Shown piece after piece: positions 60,687-64,000 of a DNA stretch of 64,000 bases. A program made the position numbers and the translations under genes. The notes beneath the pieces were generated by a model. That model searched no databases. It saw only the letters and a program-made list of their open reading frames with translations, and had not been told where the DNA came from. This DNA is from Sphingomonas sp. Leaf9 (GTDB lineage Bacteria > Pseudomonadota > Alphaproteobacteria > Sphingomonadales > Sphingomonadaceae): assembly GCF_001421355.1 (NCBI RefSeq), contig NZ_LMKC01000001.1, positions 62,001 through 126,000 of the forward strand, given 5' to 3'. The stretch's first letter is position 1, and each line of letters opens with the position of its first letter.

Positions 60687-61052
60687 TTACGCGACGCCGA
60701 CGATCTGGAGCTTGCTCTCCAGCGTCTCGCGATCGAACGGCTTCATCACATATTCGTCGGCCCCGGCCTCGATCGCGGCGCGGATATAGGCCATGCCGTT
60801 CTCGGTGGTACAGAACACCACCTTGGGATGCTGCCCGCCATCGCTTTCGCGCAGCGCGCGCAGGAAATCCATGCCGCTCATCACCGGCATGTTCCAGTCG
60901 AGCAGGATGACATCGGGCTGCTGTTCAGCGCAACGGTCCAGCGCCTCGCGCCCGTCGCCCGCTTCGCGGACCTCGAACTGCAACGTTTCCAGGATGTGCC
61001 GGGCGACCTTGCGGATCACCTTCGAATCATCGACGACCAGACAGTTCTTCAT
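60687..61052 (-). CDS. cheY: CheY single-domain response regulator
   Basis: This 121-residue receiver has VVDDSKVIRKVARHIL, the phospho-acceptor Asp in ILLDWNMPVMSG, TTENG and Lys in YVMKPFD. No output domain is present; it should bind a flagellar motor switch or another target. It follows cheW by 63 bases, with a hairpin in between. Confidence 0.94.
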   Translation of the reverse strand: MKNCLVVDDSKVIRKVARHILETLQFEVREAGDGREALDRCAEQQPDVILLDWNMPVMSGMDFLRALRESDGGQHPKVVFCTTENGMAYIRAAIEAGADEYVMKPFDRETLESKLQIVGVA

Positions 61053-61082
61053 GACGACATCCTACTGTATACCAGGCCAGCC

Positions 61083-61109
61083 TAACGGCAGTTCGTAAGC
61101 AGGCCGTTA
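61083..61109 (-). repeat. Hairpin between cheW and cheY
   Basis: TAACGGC (61083-61089) pairs with GCCGTTA (61103-61109). It lies in the only sizeable gap of the second che operon. No T-run follows on the minus strand, so an mRNA-processing or weak attenuation role is as likely as termination. Confidence 0.35.
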
Positions 61110-61115
61110 AAGGGG

Positions 61116-61556
61116 TCAGGCAGCGACCCGTTCGCCGCCGGCCGTCCGCGCGACGACGGCGGACAGGTCGAGGACAAGGACCGCGCGATCGTCATGGTCG
61201 ATGACCCCGGCGACGACCGCCGCCCATGCCGCGCCGGGCATCAGGCCCGACGTCAGCGGCCGCAATTCGCAGCGATAAGCATCGTCGAGCATGTCGACCA
61301 GCAGCGCGTAATGATGGCCATCGACCTGCGTCACCACCGCCCGACGGCGCGGGGACGATGGGTGCGCCGGATCGATCGCGGTCGCGGTGTCGATCACCGT
61401 CACCACCCGGCTGCGCAGCGCGGCAAGGCCGCACACCGCACGCGCCGTGCGCGGCACCGGCGACACCGCCGTGATATCCACCACCGATTCGACATGATCC
61501 GACAGGATCGCGACATCCTGTCCGGCGACACGGGCAAGGAGGAACAGCTGCTGCAT
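61116..61556 (-). CDS. cheW: CheW coupling protein (second system)
   Basis: This 146-residue CheW domain protein begins LFLLARVAGQDVAILSDHV, with AVCGLAALRSRVVTVIDTAT and HHYALLVDMLDD. It bridges receptors and CheA. ATG 61556 follows GGGGAAG and lies two bases after the cheA stop, so the two are coupled. Confidence 0.9.
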   Translation of the reverse strand: MQQLFLLARVAGQDVAILSDHVESVVDITAVSPVPRTARAVCGLAALRSRVVTVIDTATAIDPAHPSSPRRRAVVTQVDGHHYALLVDMLDDAYRCELRPLTSGLMPGAAWAAVVAGVIDHDDRAVLVLDLSAVVARTAGGERVAA

Positions 61557-61558
61557 CG

Positions 61559-63904
61559 TCACTTCCCCACTGCCTGTCGCACCGCATGCAACACGCCTTC
61601 GCGGTCGTAGCGATAGATGCTGCCATCGCCGGTATCGGCGACCGACGCCCGCAGCCGGACGACCGGCGTCCGCCCGCCGGGGACCACCGCCGACGAATCC
61701 TCCGCCTGCGCCAGCACCAGCGCAGGCCGTTCGTCCTCCGCCAGCCGCTCGACCGCGCGATAGCCCGCCTGCTCCAGCATCGGCCGCAGGAAGGTGCGCA
61801 TCCATCCCGTCCCGCCATCGGCCAGCAGGCAGGTCGGCCGCGCGGCGACCGCTTTGCCCATCGCCGGTGCCACTGCATGGGCATGGCGCTGGAACAGCCA
61901 CAGCGGATCGACCTGTTCGACCTGTTCGCCCTCCAGCAGCACGATGCCCCCGCTCGGCCCGAATTCGGCCGCCGATGCCGCCAGTTCGGGCAGCATCACG
62001 ATGTCCACCGCATCGTCGATGGCATAGGCCAGTTCGACCATGCCATCGGTCAGCCGCAGGACCGTCGTCACCCGGTCGACCGCATCGTCCGCGGTGGCCA
62101 CCACCGGCAGCACCCGCCCGTCGATTGCCAGCCAGATGCGCCCGGTGCTGCGTTGCAGGCTGCCGGCGCGAATCCGCTCGATCCGGTCGATCACCCCCAG
62201 CGGGATCACCCGCCGCCGCCCGTCGAGGTCGTCGAACAGCAGCGCGGCGATGCCCGGTTCCTCGACCGCTTCCGCCTCTGCCGCCAGTTCGCGGTCCATC
62301 GCATCGGCGAAGGTCAGCCCGGCGGCATGCGCCACCCCGGCGCAATCGAGCATCAGCATCGGCTGTCCGGTATCGGGCAGCGTCTGTCCGGCGAACAGCC
62401 CGGTCGCCATCACCGCCGGTGCGGCGGGCTTCACCACCAGTTCCTCGGTATCCAGCACCTCGTCGACCGCGACCGCAAAATCGCCCGCGCCGATGCCGAC
62501 CACGACCATCATCTTGCCCGCCGCATCGGGGCGCGGTTCGACGCCCAGCACCGCGCACAGGTCGACCACCGGCAGCCGCCGATCGCGAATCTGCGCGATG
62601 CGGATATCGCCCAGCTGGTCGATGCGGAAGTTTGCGCCGCGCGCCCGCACGATCTCGCCGATCGTCTGGCGCGAAATGGCGAAGCGATGCTCGCCCGCGC
62701 GTACGACGATCGTCGACACGATCGACAGCGTCAGCGGCACCTGCACCGCGATGCGCAGTCCGCGGCCGGGCTTGTTGTCCAGCGTGATCCGCCCGCCGAT
62801 CTGGTCGATCGCCGCGCGCACCACGTCCATGCCGACGCCCCGCCCCGAAATCTCGGTTGCGACGTCGCGCGACGACAGCCCCGGCGCGAACACCAGCTCG
62901 CATTGCTGGCGCGCGGTCAGCCGCCGCAGCTCCGCCTCGCTGCGCTGCCCGCTGCCCGCCAGCTTCGCGATCAGCCGCTCGGTGTCGATGCCGCGCCCGT
63001 CGTCGATGATCTCGATGACGATCTGGTTGCCCGATTGCCGCGCGGCGACGTGCAGCCGCCCGCTCTCGCGCTTGCCCGCCCGGCGGCGTTCGGCCGGCGG
63101 CTCGATGCCATGGTCGATCGCGTTGCGGACCAGGTGGACCAGCGGGTCGCGCATCACCTCGATCATCTCGCGGTCCAGCTCGACATCGGCGCCGTCGACG
63201 CTCAGCGTCACTGCCTTGCCCACCGCCGCCGCCGTGTCGCGCACGATGCGCGGCAGCGGGGAGAACAGCGTCTCGATCTTCTGCATCCGCGTCCGCGTCA
63301 CCGCGTCGCGCATGTCGGCGACCGACGCCGACAACCGCTCCAGCGCGCCTTCGACCGCCGGATCGAGGTCGAGGTCGCGCAGCCGCCGGATCAGTTCGTT
63401 ACGGACCAGCACCATGTCCGACATGCCGCTCATCATCCGGTCGAGCAGGTCGACGTTCAGCCGGACGCTGCGCAGCGGCGCGCGGCCCTGCGCGATCGCA
63501 GCCGCCGCCAGCGGGGTCATCGCCTGCGCGACGCTTGCGCCCGGTGCCAGCGCGGCGATCAGCTCGTCCTCGCCCTCGTCGGTCAGCGGCAGGCCGGCGT
63601 CGATCGCCTCGACCAGCTCACCGATCCGGTCGATGATCGCCAGCACGGCGTCGACCAGGAACCGGTCGGGCCGCCGCTTGCCGTCGCGCACCTCGCACAG
63701 CGTATCCTCGGCAGCATGGCTGAGGCGCAGCAGGCGCGGCAGGTCGAGGAAGCCGCAGCTGCCCTTCACCGTGTGGACGAAGCGGAAAATGGCATCCAGC
63801 CGGGCGCGATCGTCGGGCGCGGCCTCCCACGCGACGACCTCCGTCGACAACGCCTCCAGCGTCTCGCGCGTCTCCGCAATGAATTCCTGTAACAGATCGT
63901 CCAT
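61559..63904 (-). CDS. cheA: CheA chemotaxis histidine kinase with second CheW-like and degenerate receiver-like regions
   Basis: This 781-residue kinase has HPt at about 1-105 with His44 (RFVHTVKGSCGFLDL). The dimerisation helices (P3) lie at about 145-215. The HATPase (about 220-400) includes LVRNAIDHGIEPPAERRRAGK, DDGRGID and GRGVGMDVVR. A CheW-like P5 domain (about 400-530) is followed by a second CheW-like region (about 550-660). The C-terminal about 100 residues begin TCLLADGGTGWMRTFLRPML, which looks like the first helix and strand of a receiver but lacks the acidic pair and the acceptor Asp. It is longer than a standard CheA (about 650). It is the first gene of the cheA-W-Y-B-R operon. 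Confidence 0.94.
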   Translation of the reverse strand: MDDLLQEFIAETRETLEALSTEVVAWEAAPDDRARLDAIFRFVHTVKGSCGFLDLPRLLRLSHAAEDTLCEVRDGKRRPDRFLVDAVLAIIDRIGELVEAIDAGLPLTDEGEDELIAALAPGASVAQAMTPLAAAAIAQGRAPLRSVRLNVDLLDRMMSGMSDMVLVRNELIRRLRDLDLDPAVEGALERLSASVADMRDAVTRTRMQKIETLFSPLPRIVRDTAAAVGKAVTLSVDGADVELDREMIEVMRDPLVHLVRNAIDHGIEPPAERRRAGKRESGRLHVAARQSGNQIVIEIIDDGRGIDTERLIAKLAGSGQRSEAELRRLTARQQCELVFAPGLSSRDVATEISGRGVGMDVVRAAIDQIGGRITLDNKPGRGLRIAVQVPLTLSIVSTIVVRAGEHRFAISRQTIGEIVRARGANFRIDQLGDIRIAQIRDRRLPVVDLCAVLGVEPRPDAAGKMMVVVGIGAGDFAVAVDEVLDTEELVVKPAAPAVMATGLFAGQTLPDTGQPMLMLDCAGVAHAAGLTFADAMDRELAAEAEAVEEPGIAALLFDDLDGRRRVIPLGVIDRIERIRAGSLQRSTGRIWLAIDGRVLPVVATADDAVDRVTTVLRLTDGMVELAYAIDDAVDIVMLPELAASAAEFGPSGGIVLLEGEQVEQVDPLWLFQRHAHAVAPAMGKAVAARPTCLLADGGTGWMRTFLRPMLEQAGYRAVERLAEDERPALVLAQAEDSSAVVPGGRTPVVRLRASVADTGDGSIYRYDREGVLHAVRQAVGK

Positions 63905-63957
63905 GCGGCCCCGCCCGGTTGTGGCGCGACCATGGGCGGGATCAGGTTAAGACGTAG

Positions 63958-64000
63958 TTAGTGCGGGAAAGGGATCGCGCTCCCCTCCACCGCCACGAAC
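63958..64000 (-). CDS. Possible C-terminal end of the gene upstream of cheA (partial)
   Basis: On the minus strand a frame entering from the right edge encodes VAVEGSAIPFPH followed by TAA (63960-63958). Third positions are mostly G or C. It would end 54 bases before cheA. A receptor gene is often found here, but 13 residues cannot show that. Confidence 0.3.
   Translation of the reverse strand, partial: FVAVEGSAIPFPH

Overview
The window is about 67% GC by eye, densely packed on both strands, and reads as chromosome of an alphaproteobacterium of the Sphingomonas group. The evidence is a lexA gene behind a GTTC-N7-GTTC SOS box, the ffh/rpsP/rimM/trmD/rplS block, a PspF-PspABC operon with sphingomonad-style extra small genes, GH67/GH10 xylan enzymes behind a xyl-box-like palindrome, and several photoreceptor kinases. 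Nothing in it looks like plasmid or phage: I saw no transposase, integrase, tRNA or CRISPR array. No stretch longer than about 260 bases lacks a gene or RNA, apart from the RNase P RNA locus, which is itself a gene.

Layout. 1-4.4 kb: tail of an unknown gene, lexA, then divergent alpha-glucuronidase (GH67) and xylanase (GH10). 4.4-10.8 kb: tamB and tamA (outer-membrane assembly). 10.9-14.5 kb: YihY-type membrane protein, a MarR regulator divergent from a GntA-like/DUF1989 pair, and a prepilin peptidase. 14.6-29.8 kb: thiolase, then an almost gapless run of a YdeP-type molybdoenzyme, fdhD and mobA leading directly into a Wsp-like chemosensory operon (CheW, CheR-TPR, CheW, MCP, CheA-REC, CheB). 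That operon ends in two hybrid histidine kinases and has no WspR-type diguanylate cyclase. 29.8-34.3 kb: lipoprotein, two divergent L,D-transpeptidases, a large inverted repeat and nadE.

34.3-39.7 kb: MpaB-like oxygenase, LOV histidine kinase, bacteriophytochrome kinase and a GNAT acetyltransferase. 39.7-45.6 kb: the rplS-trmD and rimM-rpsP-ffh genes on the minus strand, split by three plus-strand genes (thioredoxin-reductase-like, small secreted protein, BLUF photosensor). 45.7-50.7 kb: GGDAF/EVL cyclic-di-GMP protein, DUF924, mtaB, ftsY and yciB. 50.8-51.5 kb: superoxide dismutase. 51.6-55.5 kb: pspF divergent from a sigma-54-driven psp operon that carries four further small membrane/coiled-coil genes. 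55.5-58.7 kb: sufE, metallophosphoesterase, ferredoxin, J-domain protein, RNase P RNA and an amidase. 58.8-63.9 kb: a second chemosensory operon (cheA-cheW-cheY-cheB-cheR).

Functionally the window joins envelope maintenance (TamAB, Psp, L,D-transpeptidases, amidase), signal-recognition-particle targeting (Ffh and FtsY), and unusually dense signalling: two chemosensory systems, three photoreceptor classes and one cyclic-di-GMP protein. The most unusual parts are the expanded psp operon, whose consecutive genes repeat one coiled-coil module, and the Wsp-like operon with replaced outputs.
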